Source: an uncultured Psychrobacter sp.
GTDB lineage: Bacteria; Pseudomonadota; Gammaproteobacteria; Pseudomonadales; Moraxellaceae
Reading direction: 5' to 3'
DNA length: 64,000 nt
Assembly: GCA_947501045.1 (NCBI GenBank)
Contig: CANMUI010000001.1
Coordinates: 558,001 to 622,000 of the forward strand
The position numbers and the translations under genes are program-made. Positions 41,587 to 50,523 of this stretch are shown here, piece after piece. Positions within the stretch are counted from its first letter, which is position 1. Each line of letters opens with the position of its first letter. The notes beneath the pieces were generated by a model, which saw only the letters and a program-made list of their open reading frames with translations, made no database searches and was not told where the DNA came from.

Positions 41587-44493
41587 CTAACTCGCCTCTG
41601 ACATAGCCTGCTCTAAAACCGGCTTCAAAAACTCACCCGTAAACGAGCCTTCAACTTCTGCCACTTCTTCCGGCGTACCTTCCGCGATAATCATACCGCC
41701 ACCTTTACCCCCTTCAGGGCCAAGATCGATGACCCAATCCGCGGTTTTAATAACGTCCAAGTTATGCTCGATGACCACGATGGTATTACCTTTATCACGT
41801 AGCGCATGCAGGATATTAAGCAATTTATCGATATCATGGAAGTGCAAACCAGTAGTCGGCTCATCCAAGATATACAGCGTTTGTCCGGTATCACGCTTGG
41901 CAAGCTCACGCGCTAACTTAACACGCTGCGCTTCACCGCCCGATAGAGTAGGCGCGGATTGACCAAGGCGGATGTAGCTTAGTCCCACATCCATCAACGC
42001 TTGCAAGCGACGATAAATCGCGGGAATCGCTGAGAAAAACTCAGTCGCATCTTCTACGGTCATATCGAGCACGTCAGCGATAGTTTTACCTTTATAGTGA
42101 ATCTCTAGCGTCTCACGGTTATAGCGCTTACCCTCACAGGTATCACACGGTACATACATATCTGGCAAGAAATGCATCTCAACTTTAATGAGACCATCAC
42201 CTTGGCACATCTCGCAGCGACCACCTTTGACGTTGAAGCTAAAGCGACCGGCTTTATAACCACGCGCGCGCGCTTCTTGCGTTTGTGCAAACATTTCACG
42301 CACAGGAGTAAATACGCCCGTATAGGTTGCTGGGTTGGAGCGCGGCGTACGACCGATTGGGCTTTGGTCAATATCAACCATTTTATCTAAATGCTCAAGA
42401 CCGCTGATGCTGTCATGCTTATCCGCGATTAAGGTTGACGCGTTATTGAGCTGGGTAGCCGCAATAGGCATTAAAGTACGATTAATCAGGGTTGATTTAC
42501 CAGAACCTGAAACTCCAGTGATACAGGTCATGATACCAATTGGCAAACTTAAATCCACATCTTTTAAGTTGTTACCTGACGCGCCTTTTAGCTCGATGGT
42601 CATGGGTACTTTTTTGGGTTTGGCTTTACCTTTCGCCTCGACCTCTATGGTTTTGGCCTTATGGCGTACCGTCGGAATCTCGATACGCTTCTCACCTGAC
42701 ATATATTGTCCAGTGAGCGATTCTTTAGTCGCCATGATTTCATCGACTGTACCTTGGGCGATGATATGACCGCCGTGCACACCAGCGCCAACGCCGATAT
42801 CGATAACGTGGTCGGCTTGGCGAATCGCATCTTCATCATGTTCAACGACGAGTACCGTATTACCCAGATCACGTAGGCGCGTTAGAGTTTTAAGCAGACG
42901 ATCATTATCACGCTGATGCAGACCAATAGACGGCTCATCAAGCACGTACATCACGCCCATGAGACCGGCACCGATTTGGCTAGCAAGCCTGATGCGTTGC
43001 GCTTCACCGCCCGATAGCGTTTCAGCAGAGCGTGCTAAGGTTAAATAATCGAGTCCAACGCTCACTAAGAAGTTGAGACGCTCATTAATTTCTTTAAAGA
43101 TTTTCTCCGCGACTTCGCCTTTATGACCGCTGATTTTAAGGCTTTTATAATAGTCAGCCGCATCGCCGATAGAGAGTTTGACGATCTCAGCGATGGTTTG
43201 CTCATCGACGCGGACGTTACGCGATATCTCATTAAGACGCGCGCCATCGCAGACGTTACAAGTGGTATCGGCAAGATATTTGGCTAACTCATCACGCACA
43301 AGGTTGCTTTGGGTTTTGGCATAGCGGCGCTCAAGATAGGGTAGCACGCCCTCAAAGGGAATGGTCTTATTAGTCTTACGGCCGCGCTCATCAGTGAAGT
43401 TAAAGGTCAGCTTCTCTTTACCTGAGCCTTGCATAATAAGCTCTTGCTGTGCTTTAGGTAGGTCTTGCCATGGCATATCCATATCGATATTGAAATGCTT
43501 ACAAACGGTAGTTAGCAAACCAAAATAATAAGAATGGCGTTTATCCCAGCCGTTAATCGCCCCCTGATTTAAGGATTTTTCATGATGAGTAATCAGCTTT
43601 TCAGCGGCAAAATATTGACGTTTGCCTAAACCGTCACAAGTCGGACAAGCGCCATACGGATTGTTAAAACTAAACATCCGTGGCTCAAGCTCAGACACCG
43701 CCCGATCGCACACTGGGCAAGAGTGTTTAGCCGACATCACTTGGTTGGTGTCGCCGCCTTCTTTGGGATTACCATCCATGAAGTGCAAGGTCACCAAACC
43801 TTTACCTAAACGCAGCGCGGTCTCTAAGCTTTCAGCGACACGGTTACCTAAGTCATCACGCACTTTAAAACGATCGACGACGACCTCGATAGTATGCTTT
43901 TTCTTCTTATCGAGCGTCGGTAGCTCGTCAGTATCATAGACATGACCATCCACGCGCACGCGCACAAAGCCTTGACCAATCAGTTGCTCAAGCAAAACCG
44001 TATGCTCGCCTTTACGCTCACGAATCACCGGCGCTAAGATCATAAGCTTGGTCTCATCAGGCAGTGCCATGACTTGGTCGACCATTTCGGTGACTGACTG
44101 CGCCACCATCGGCTCGCCGTGCTCTGGACAATAAGGCGTCCCGATACGCGCATAGAGCAGACGCAAATAATCGTAAATCTCAGTAATAGTACCGACCGTT
44201 GAGCGCGGGTTGTGGTTGGTTGATTTTTGCTCAATAGCAATGGCAGGAGACAGACCCTCGATACTATCTACCTCAGGTTTTTCCATTTGCGATAAAAACT
44301 GACGCGCGTATGCTGACAGACTTTCGACATAGCGCCGTTGCCCTTCAGCATAAAGCGTATCAAAAGCCAAGGAAGACTTACCAGAACCGGATAAGCCGGT
44401 AATGACGACGAACTTATCCCGCGGGATATCAAGATCAATATTTTTTAGATTGTGGGTACGCGCGCCGCGTATTGCGATATGGTCATTTGCCAT
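41587..44493 (-). CDS. uvrA: UvrABC excision nuclease subunit A
   Basis: Damage-recognition ATPase of nucleotide excision repair. It has two ABC-type ATPase modules: first Walker A GLSGSGKSSLAFDTLY, signature LSGGEAQRIRLASQIG and VLDEPSIGLHQRD; second Walker A GVSGSGKSTLINRTL, signature LSGGEAQRVKLARELAKR and ILDEPTTGLHFHD. Zinc-finger Cys sets CPVCDRAVSELEPRMFSFNN and CEMCQGDGLIKVEMHFLPDM are present. It has 968 residues, with a Lys-rich insert before the second module. No SOS-type box was found upstream. Confidence 0.98.
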   Translation of the reverse strand: MANDHIAIRGARTHNLKNIDLDIPRDKFVVITGLSGSGKSSLAFDTLYAEGQRRYVESLSAYARQFLSQMEKPEVDSIEGLSPAIAIEQKSTNHNPRSTVGTITEIYDYLRLLYARIGTPYCPEHGEPMVAQSVTEMVDQVMALPDETKLMILAPVIRERKGEHTVLLEQLIGQGFVRVRVDGHVYDTDELPTLDKKKKHTIEVVVDRFKVRDDLGNRVAESLETALRLGKGLVTLHFMDGNPKEGGDTNQVMSAKHSCPVCDRAVSELEPRMFSFNNPYGACPTCDGLGKRQYFAAEKLITHHEKSLNQGAINGWDKRHSYYFGLLTTVCKHFNIDMDMPWQDLPKAQQELIMQGSGKEKLTFNFTDERGRKTNKTIPFEGVLPYLERRYAKTQSNLVRDELAKYLADTTCNVCDGARLNEISRNVRVDEQTIAEIVKLSIGDAADYYKSLKISGHKGEVAEKIFKEINERLNFLVSVGLDYLTLARSAETLSGGEAQRIRLASQIGAGLMGVMYVLDEPSIGLHQRDNDRLLKTLTRLRDLGNTVLVVEHDEDAIRQADHVIDIGVGAGVHGGHIIAQGTVDEIMATKESLTGQYMSGEKRIEIPTVRHKAKTIEVEAKGKAKPKKVPMTIELKGASGNNLKDVDLSLPIGIMTCITGVSGSGKSTLINRTLMPIAATQLNNASTLIADKHDSISGLEHLDKMVDIDQSPIGRTPRSNPATYTGVFTPVREMFAQTQEARARGYKAGRFSFNVKGGRCEMCQGDGLIKVEMHFLPDMYVPCDTCEGKRYNRETLEIHYKGKTIADVLDMTVEDATEFFSAIPAIYRRLQALMDVGLSYIRLGQSAPTLSGGEAQRVKLARELAKRDTGQTLYILDEPTTGLHFHDIDKLLNILHALRDKGNTIVVIEHNLDVIKTADWVIDLGPEGGKGGGMIIAEGTPEEVAEVEGSFTGEFLKPVLEQAMSEAS

Positions 44494-45096
44494 CAGTTAT
44501 AGGTTTCCTATGGGCTAAAGGGTGGTTAAAACCAATATAAACATACGGTTATAAATTAAAAACAGAAGTGAAAATTGATTAAATAAATAGATATAAAAAT
44601 AAAGAGATTCTAAGTTAATAGTTAGAGCGAACTTATATTTAAAATCTTTATAAAACCCTTGTTAATTATTAATTGTTATTCATATAGGGTTTAGATAAAT
44701 GCTATTTTTGTAAAACAATTTTATAAACCAACTTCAATAAAATTACCTGAATTCATTCACTAACAAAAGTTTAATAATGACTAGCCGCAACTAGCAGCAA
44801 AGGTATTTTATGACGACTTATATTATTGTTATGGTGAACGAGTTATTCAAGGCGTAAGTACAGTTTTAACGTAATTGGTAACATATTTATAGGCTTTATA
44901 AAACTAAATAGTAATGATAGCAGCCACAAACTAAAAGGTTCTGCATCTCAGTGATGAATGTTTTATACTGTGGGGCTTATTTGACAGGTTATAGCAGAAT
45001 ATTTAATAAATCCTGATGTTGTTATAGTAACTGACCATAAGATAGCGATATCAAAGATGAGCAGCAATGGTCTAACGGAAATTTAATGAGGCCGCG
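44494..45096. other. 603-bp divergent intergenic region (uvrA / MFS)
   Basis: AT-rich region that must contain promoters for uvrA (minus) and the MFS gene (plus). I found no small ORF, RNA gene or confident operator. A CTGT...ACAG pair at 44968-44987 has a 12-base spacer and is not a normal SOS box. Confidence 0.5.
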
Positions 45097-46461
45097 ATGA
45101 ACAGCGTAGAAAAAAGAGCAATTTTAGGAGTTGGCGGTATTTTTGCTCTGCGCATGATTGGTTTGTTTATGATTGTGCCAGTATTCTCGGTTTATGGAGA
45201 TAATTATGCGCATGCTACGCCGTTTTTGATTGGTCTTGCGGTAGGTATTTATGGCCTTGGTCAAGCGGTGTTTCAGATACCGATGAGCCTTGCTGCTGAT
45301 AAGTTTCCTCGTAAACCCATCATTATGCTAGGTCTTATATTGTTCGCCCTTGGCGGTATTATCGCGGCTAATGCGACTGATATTTATCAAGTGATCATTG
45401 GTCGAGCACTGGCGGGTAGTGGCGCGGTATCGGCGGTATTGATGGCGCTTTTAGCAGACGTGACCCGTGAAGAGATGCGTACCAAAGCGATGGCGACCAT
45501 GGGCCTAACTATTGCTACCTCAATCATGCTCGCTTTTGCCTTTGGCCCCTTAATGGTGGGATCTATCGGTATCTCGGGACTATTTTGGTTGACCGCAGGA
45601 TTTGCTGTTTTAGCTATGTTATTGCTGTTTGTGGTACCGACGCCGCTACGGGTCTTAAAGCATAATTTGGATAACAAATCGATTAGCGAGCAGCTGGCAA
45701 CGGTGATAAAAATCGGTGATTTAAATCGCTTACATATCGGTATTTTTGCGCTGCATCTAACTCTCACCGCTATATTTGTGATTTTACCGCATCAGCTGTC
45801 ACAGGTGATGGGGCTATCAGTACGCCAACAAGGTCTGGTGTATTTGCCTTTATTATTTATCGGCTTTGCCGTCGCGATTCCTTTTATTATTATCGCTGAA
45901 AAGAAACGCAAAATGCGCCAAGTGTTCTTGGGTGCTATAGCCCTAATGGCGGTATCCTTAGCGCTATTGGCATTAGGCAGCCAAGTTGGCATCGGTATTA
46001 TATTGGGTTTATTGCTGTATTTTATGGGCTTTAATTTACTTGAGGCCACCATTCCATCATGGATATCAAAGCGTGCGCCAGTCGCGAACAAAGCGACGGC
46101 TATGGGACTCAATTCCTCCAGTCAGTTTTTTGGCGCGTTCGTCGGCGGAGCGATGGGCGGATTACTATTGACTCAATCTAGCCTGTTAGCTTGGGGTGTA
46201 CTTGCGGCGATTATGGTTGCAGCATTATTAATCATTCTTCCTATCGCGCAGCCGCCGTATTTGTCCAGCACCACAGTGACGATACCTAAAGATATCGATA
46301 TTCAAGACTGGTCGCAGCAAATGCTAGCAATCAATGGCGTTGATGAGCTGGTAGTAATGGCCAAGGAACAAGTCGCTTATCTAAAGCTTGATAAAACTCA
46401 GCTGACAGATAGCTCAAAGCAGCAGTTATCGAGCTTAGCGCAAAGTCCGTTAGATATTTAA
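45097..46461 (+). CDS. YajR-like MFS transporter
   Basis: A 454-residue major facilitator with 12 predicted TM helices followed by a soluble C-terminal domain of about 65 residues (DIDIQDWSQQMLAINGVDEL onwards) with a ferredoxin-like pattern, the YAM domain that marks YajR-type proton-driven exporters. Motif A appears as LAADKFPRKPIIMLG after TM2, and GRALAGSGAVSAVLMALLAD in TM4 is typical of drug:H+ antiporters. Substrate unknown. Divergent from uvrA; probably monocistronic. Confidence 0.88.
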   Translation: MNSVEKRAILGVGGIFALRMIGLFMIVPVFSVYGDNYAHATPFLIGLAVGIYGLGQAVFQIPMSLAADKFPRKPIIMLGLILFALGGIIAANATDIYQVIIGRALAGSGAVSAVLMALLADVTREEMRTKAMATMGLTIATSIMLAFAFGPLMVGSIGISGLFWLTAGFAVLAMLLLFVVPTPLRVLKHNLDNKSISEQLATVIKIGDLNRLHIGIFALHLTLTAIFVILPHQLSQVMGLSVRQQGLVYLPLLFIGFAVAIPFIIIAEKKRKMRQVFLGAIALMAVSLALLALGSQVGIGIILGLLLYFMGFNLLEATIPSWISKRAPVANKATAMGLNSSSQFFGAFVGGAMGGLLLTQSSLLAWGVLAAIMVAALLIILPIAQPPYLSSTTVTIPKDIDIQDWSQQMLAINGVDELVVMAKEQVAYLKLDKTQLTDSSKQQLSSLAQSPLDI

Positions 46462-46952
46462 AAATAACGATAATAATCTATTCTCTACAAAACGAATTTT
46501 ACCAATCAAGGCTAGAACTTATAAAGTCAACCTTGATAAATAAATAAACATGTGTCTACTAGTTTAATACAGATAGTAGTTTAAATAATAAACAATATGA
46601 GTCCGTTAGTCTTGCTGACGAAGAATATAGTCGATATCTTAATAATTTTTTAAAGCTTATATCGAGAGAATCAATAAGCTTAGTAAGCTAATAAATTAAT
46701 AACAATAACAATAAAGTAGGTAATGATTACTAAGTTTAATCAAAAGAGCGGCATAGTAGAAACACGACAAGAGTTGTCGTATATTGTTTGATAGCTACTA
46801 GATATTTACCTAAAACTTGTATAAAGTAAAACTATCTTATTGAATAGTGTTCTATGAACTATCAATTGGTTTATCAAAAATCACTAAGATGGAGTCGTTA
46901 GATATTCAATAGCTCCATATTGTAAAAATATTCACTAAAAGAGGAAAGTGTT
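46462..46952. other. 491-bp AT-rich intergenic region before ssb
   Basis: Contains a weak hairpin ATCAAGG...CCTTGAT at about 46503-46536 that could end the MFS transcript, though it has no T run. The rest should hold the ssb promoter(s). No ORF or RNA gene was supported. Confidence 0.45.
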
Positions 46953-47513
46953 ATGCGCGGTATTAATAAAGTAATTATTATTGGTAATCTTGGTGCAGAT
47001 CCTGAAGCACGTCAATTTAATAATGGCGGGAGCGTAACTAATATCTCAGTGGCTACCTCTGAGCAGTGGACAGATAAACAAAGCGGCGAGAAAAGAGAAG
47101 CTACTGAATGGCACCGTATCTCTTTATTCAATCGTTTGGGCGAAATTGCTGCGCAGTATTTACGTAAAGGTAGTAAGGTTTATATTGAAGGCAGCTTACG
47201 CACACGTAAATATCAAGATCAAAATGGACAAGACCGTTATATTACTGAAATTCGAGCGGATCAGATGCAAATGCTAGATAGCGCTGGCGGCTCGCAAGCT
47301 CAAGATAATAGTTACAGTAACCAAAGCGGGCAACAGGCAGGCGGCTTTAATCAACAGCCTCAAGGTGACTATAATCAGTCGAGTGGCGGCAATCAAGGCG
47401 GCTTTAATAACCAGCGCGCCCCTAATCAGTTTAATCAGCCTACGCAAGCCCCAGCGCAGCCAAAACCAACAGCCATGCCAGATGGTCCTGTAGATGATGA
47501 CATTCCTTTTTAA
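46953..47513 (+). CDS. ssb: Single-stranded DNA-binding protein
   Basis: Homotetrameric OB-fold protein that coats ssDNA and recruits repair and replication partners. Residues 1-110 form the OB fold (RGINKVIIIGNLGADPEAR, EWHRISLFNRLGEIAAQYL, KVYIEGSLRTRKY). A Gly/Gln/Asn-rich disordered linker (about 115-175) leads to the protein-interaction tail VDDDIPF. 186 residues. GAGGAAAGTGTT precedes the ATG. It is not adjacent to uvrA, but both lie on either side of the MFS gene, a loose version of the common uvrA-ssb neighbourhood. Confidence 0.97.
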   Translation: MRGINKVIIIGNLGADPEARQFNNGGSVTNISVATSEQWTDKQSGEKREATEWHRISLFNRLGEIAAQYLRKGSKVYIEGSLRTRKYQDQNGQDRYITEIRADQMQMLDSAGGSQAQDNSYSNQSGQQAGGFNQQPQGDYNQSSGGNQGGFNNQRAPNQFNQPTQAPAQPKPTAMPDGPVDDDIPF

Positions 47514-48055
47514 CTTATACAATAAATAAATGTTGTATTTATAACTATATAGCTCATTGATAATAATATCATTGAGCTAATTAAGAGTCTTTTTATAGAC
47601 TCTTTTTTTAGGTTTGAGTTTTTTGCTAAGCTGAGTATTTTGTCAGTTAACAAGATTGTAGATATATTAACTAATAGAATTTATTAAATAAGACAAACTG
47701 ATTTACTGTATAACCATAGAAAGCTAGTGGATATAATAAAAAAGATATTTAATAAACAAATAAGGTATTAACAAGTAGTCTTCTATAGTTTTAAAATTTA
47801 AATCATAATATTTATATTTAATTACTTATAAAAGATATAAAATATGATAATCTCTTTTAGTTGCCAAAGCTGACCGTTCAGAATGTAGATCTTGCTCAGG
47901 TTAAGTATTTGCCGACTACAATAGATCAACATTACTAAAGGTAAGCTTGCATGTTTTATTGACTAAATATTAATAGCAAAATGAACCATTTATTTATTGA
48001 TTAATAGATCATATGATTTGTTGATCTTACTTTTTATTTTAAAATTGAGGCCGTT
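47514..48055. other. 542-bp AT-rich intergenic region before the H-NS gene
   Basis: Begins with the ssb terminator and an imperfect hairpin (47551-47578, AGCTCATTGATA / TATCATTGAGCT). The rest is very AT-rich and lies upstream of an H-NS family gene, which fits autoregulation by a protein that prefers AT-rich, curved DNA; that is inference. No ORF or RNA gene seen. Confidence 0.5.
47583..47610 (+). terminator. Rho-independent terminator after ssb
   Basis: Stem AAGAGTCT / AGACTCTT with a 6-base loop and a run of seven T, 70 bases beyond the ssb stop codon. Confidence 0.9.
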
Positions 48056-48379
48056 ATGAGTAATAATAATACTATTGATTTAGATAAGTTAGATGTAGAC
48101 GAGCTACGTGCGATTACTGAGAATGCTCAACAATTAATTGCCAAAAAACAACATCAGCGTTTATATGATGCTTATATGCAGTTTGAAAGCATTGCAGAAG
48201 AGAGTGATAGTACTATTGATGAGATTTTAAAAGCGGGTGAAAAATTAGAGAAGAAGCGTAGTATCAAATACCGCAATACTGATAATAGTGAAGAGACTTG
48301 GACTGGTCGTGGTCGTAAACCTACATGGTTGGTTGATGCACTAGCAGCGGGCAAGAACCTTGAAGATTTCGCAGTATGA
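48056..48379 (+). CDS. H-NS family nucleoid-associated protein
   Basis: A 107-residue DNA-binding protein. The N-terminal half is helical and polar, forming the oligomerisation region (LDVDELRAITENAQQLIAKK). The C-terminal domain has the H-NS/StpA pattern YRNTDNSEETWTGRGRKPTW, where GRGRKPTW is the AT-hook-like loop that enters the minor groove, followed by LVDALAAGKNLEDFAV. Likely a silencer of AT-rich DNA. GAGGCCGTT precedes the ATG. A strong terminator lies downstream, so it is monocistronic. Confidence 0.92.
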   Translation: MSNNNTIDLDKLDVDELRAITENAQQLIAKKQHQRLYDAYMQFESIAEESDSTIDEILKAGEKLEKKRSIKYRNTDNSEETWTGRGRKPTWLVDALAAGKNLEDFAV

Positions 48380-48512
48380 TATTACGATCAGCTATATTAC
48401 TAACTAATTGATATATGACTAAGTGACTTATATTTTGGTTACCTATGTATAATATAGTTTAGGTAACATATTACGTAACATAGTTTGGCTATCTGCTAAT
48501 CACCAGCATTTT

Positions 48513-48551
48513 AAAAGCCAGTATCTTCATTTGAAGATACTGGCTTTTTTT
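48513..48551 (+). terminator. Strong rho-independent terminator after the H-NS gene
   Basis: A 17-bp perfect stem AAAAGCCAGTATCTTCA / TGAAGATACTGGCTTTT with a 2-base centre and a T run. It lies about 130 bases beyond the H-NS stop codon and before gspN. Confidence 0.92.
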
Positions 48552-48674
48552 CTGTCATTTACAGGTAATTTTTTGTTATGATAATGAAATTTTCACGTTC
48601 CTGATATCCGTATCCTAGTATTTATATTCAATACTCAGCTTTTCATATCAGATTATCATAAGAGTAGTTTAACT

Positions 48675-49475
48675 GTGCCTCAAGCCTCTGCTTCATCTTA
48701 TAAACGTCCTCGTAAGCTCTGGTGGCTAGTTGGACTGTTTTTGTTTGCGCTATTTGCGCTACTACAAATGCCAGCGGCTTGGGTTCTTGAAAAGTATGCG
48801 CCTAATTCACCTTATGTACAGCACGTTTCAGGTAATGTATGGCAAGGCTCAGCGATTTGGCAGTTACCCGTATCGTCAACGCCGCTAACAGGTAGCGTCG
48901 ATTGGACTTGGCAACCATGGCATTTGTTTTTAGGTAAGCTGGGCGCAGATGTCGACATTGTTAGCGGACAAACTCGACTTGAAGGACAGGTCAAGATAGG
49001 TCGACAAGCTTGGCAGATTGACGATATGAGCGGTAAAGTCGCTCCTGGGACGCTCTCTACTATAGTGGATTGGCAGTTGCCAAATACGCCTATTCAGGTC
49101 AATGCTGTCTCCTTGCAGCGCAAATCAGGTTCAGACAGTACCAATTCAGGCTTTACTCAAGCAGATGGCCAGCTGACTTGGGTGGGCGGTGAGGTTGGTT
49201 ATCCAAGCGCTGGCAAAGTATTTTATATCAATATGCCTGCCATGCGTGCGGAACTACAGAGCGAACAGAAAAATAATAATCATCTGCTACATGTAAATTT
49301 ACTCGACAATCAAGACAAACGTTTGGGTGATCTGTATCTCGATAATGACAATATGCTGGATGTAAGCCTAACGCAGCGGCTATTAGAAAACATGCCGGAA
49401 TATGAAGGGCAAGCGCCGCAGGATACGCCAGTAGTTAGCGTCCGTCAGCCATTGCTGCCAGAAGGAGCGCTTTAA
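48675..49475 (+). CDS. gspN: Type II secretion system protein N
   Basis: A 266-residue inner-membrane-anchored periplasmic protein of the GspN family, an accessory part of the type II secretion machine. One TM helix at about 17-36 follows a basic start (YKRPRKLWWLVGLFLFALFA). The periplasmic part has the GspN blocks HVSGNVWQGSAIWQLP, GSVDWTWQPWHLFLGKLGAD and a beta-rich repeat structure. The start is GTG with AAGAGTAG upstream. Its stop codon abuts the gspC ATG directly. It precedes gspC and gspD, as in Acinetobacter. Confidence 0.88.
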   Translation: MPQASASSYKRPRKLWWLVGLFLFALFALLQMPAAWVLEKYAPNSPYVQHVSGNVWQGSAIWQLPVSSTPLTGSVDWTWQPWHLFLGKLGADVDIVSGQTRLEGQVKIGRQAWQIDDMSGKVAPGTLSTIVDWQLPNTPIQVNAVSLQRKSGSDSTNSGFTQADGQLTWVGGEVGYPSAGKVFYINMPAMRAELQSEQKNNNHLLHVNLLDNQDKRLGDLYLDNDNMLDVSLTQRLLENMPEYEGQAPQDTPVVSVRQPLLPEGAL

Positions 49476-50438
49476 ATGATTAATCTCTCAGCGCGCTTAA
49501 AACCAGTAGTGGACAATTTGAACCGTTTTTCAGTAGGACTGTTTTTATTAGCGCTAGTTTGGTTGGCTTGGACAGTGGCTCGTTTGCTATGGCTTATTCT
49601 AGCGCCGCCTATTGCTCCTGCATTGCCTATACAGTCGCTACAAAGTGAAGCATCTGACACTGACTACAGTAGTGTGTTTGCTATTTTTGCCGATCCGGAG
49701 CCGGAGCCGGAGATCGTGCAGCCGCCGCCAAACGTCGCCCTCAAAGGGGTGTTATTAGCGCTACCAGAAAATTTTTCTTCAGCTTTATTAGATGTTAATG
49801 GTGAGGTCAAAAATTATCGCATTAACGATAGTTTGCAAGATAGCGGCTACACTCTAGTAGCGGTTGATTGGAATGCCGTTATTATTAGCGATGCTGCTGG
49901 CAAACAGATAGTCATTAGTATGGCAGATGCCATGCCGCTAGACCAAAGTGATATGGCAGCAGGAGAGGTTAGTAATCAGCGTTTACCAAACGACGATCCT
50001 ACATCGTTAACTCCGCCCCAGCCCATGACTTTATCTGACGAAGACGATATGGGTGCTATGAATGGCTCTGAAGCTGCTAGTGACGCTAATAGTGAGACCG
50101 ATAGCAGCGTTGCTGCTGATTCAAGCGGTGCCGACAATTCTAATACGGCTATTGATGAAGCCGTAACACAATTAAAGGATAATCCGGCCAGCTATTTGAG
50201 CCGTATGGGCGTCATGGCAGCAGGGGAGGGCTATCAGGTTACAGCAGCCATGCCCGCTGCCATGCGTAATCGGTTGGGGCTGGAACCAGGTGATCGAGTG
50301 CTATCGGTAAATGGTCAAAACATCGGTAGCGACCCTACGCAGGACGCCGGTTTATTGCAACAAGTCAAAGAGGCCGGTGAGGCGCAAATTGAGGTAAAAC
50401 GTGGTGAGCAAGTTATTACCATTCGCCAGCAGTTCTAA
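49476..50438 (+). CDS. gspC: Type II secretion system protein C
   Basis: Bitopic inner-membrane protein linking the platform to the secretin. A TM helix at about 18-40 is followed by a Pro/Glu stretch and the homology region (NVALKGVLLALPENFSSALL, VKNYRINDSLQDSGYTLVAV), which contacts the N0 domain of GspD. A long Asp/Ser/Asn-rich linker (about 165-230) precedes a C-terminal PDZ-like domain (NRLGLEPGDRVLSVNGQNIG) for substrate choice. 320 residues. It begins immediately after the gspN stop codon, so translation is coupled. Confidence 0.93.
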   Translation: MINLSARLKPVVDNLNRFSVGLFLLALVWLAWTVARLLWLILAPPIAPALPIQSLQSEASDTDYSSVFAIFADPEPEPEIVQPPPNVALKGVLLALPENFSSALLDVNGEVKNYRINDSLQDSGYTLVAVDWNAVIISDAAGKQIVISMADAMPLDQSDMAAGEVSNQRLPNDDPTSLTPPQPMTLSDEDDMGAMNGSEAASDANSETDSSVAADSSGADNSNTAIDEAVTQLKDNPASYLSRMGVMAAGEGYQVTAAMPAAMRNRLGLEPGDRVLSVNGQNIGSDPTQDAGLLQQVKEAGEAQIEVKRGEQVITIRQQF

Positions 50439-50523
50439 ATTAACCAACCAATCACTTCAATCTAATAACAATCTTGTGAATGCTAGTGCTAGCTAACCAT
50501 AAGCAACACCACAGTGGGTAATT

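Noticed and set aside
42335..42769. A 144-codon plus-strand frame inside uvrA
   Set aside because: It is antisense to the second ATPase module of uvrA, whose motifs are unambiguous.
44968..44987. CTGT...ACAG resembling an SOS/LexA box between uvrA and the MFS gene
   Set aside because: The spacer is 12 bases instead of the canonical 8 and there is no second site; Moraxellaceae also do not use a standard LexA circuit.
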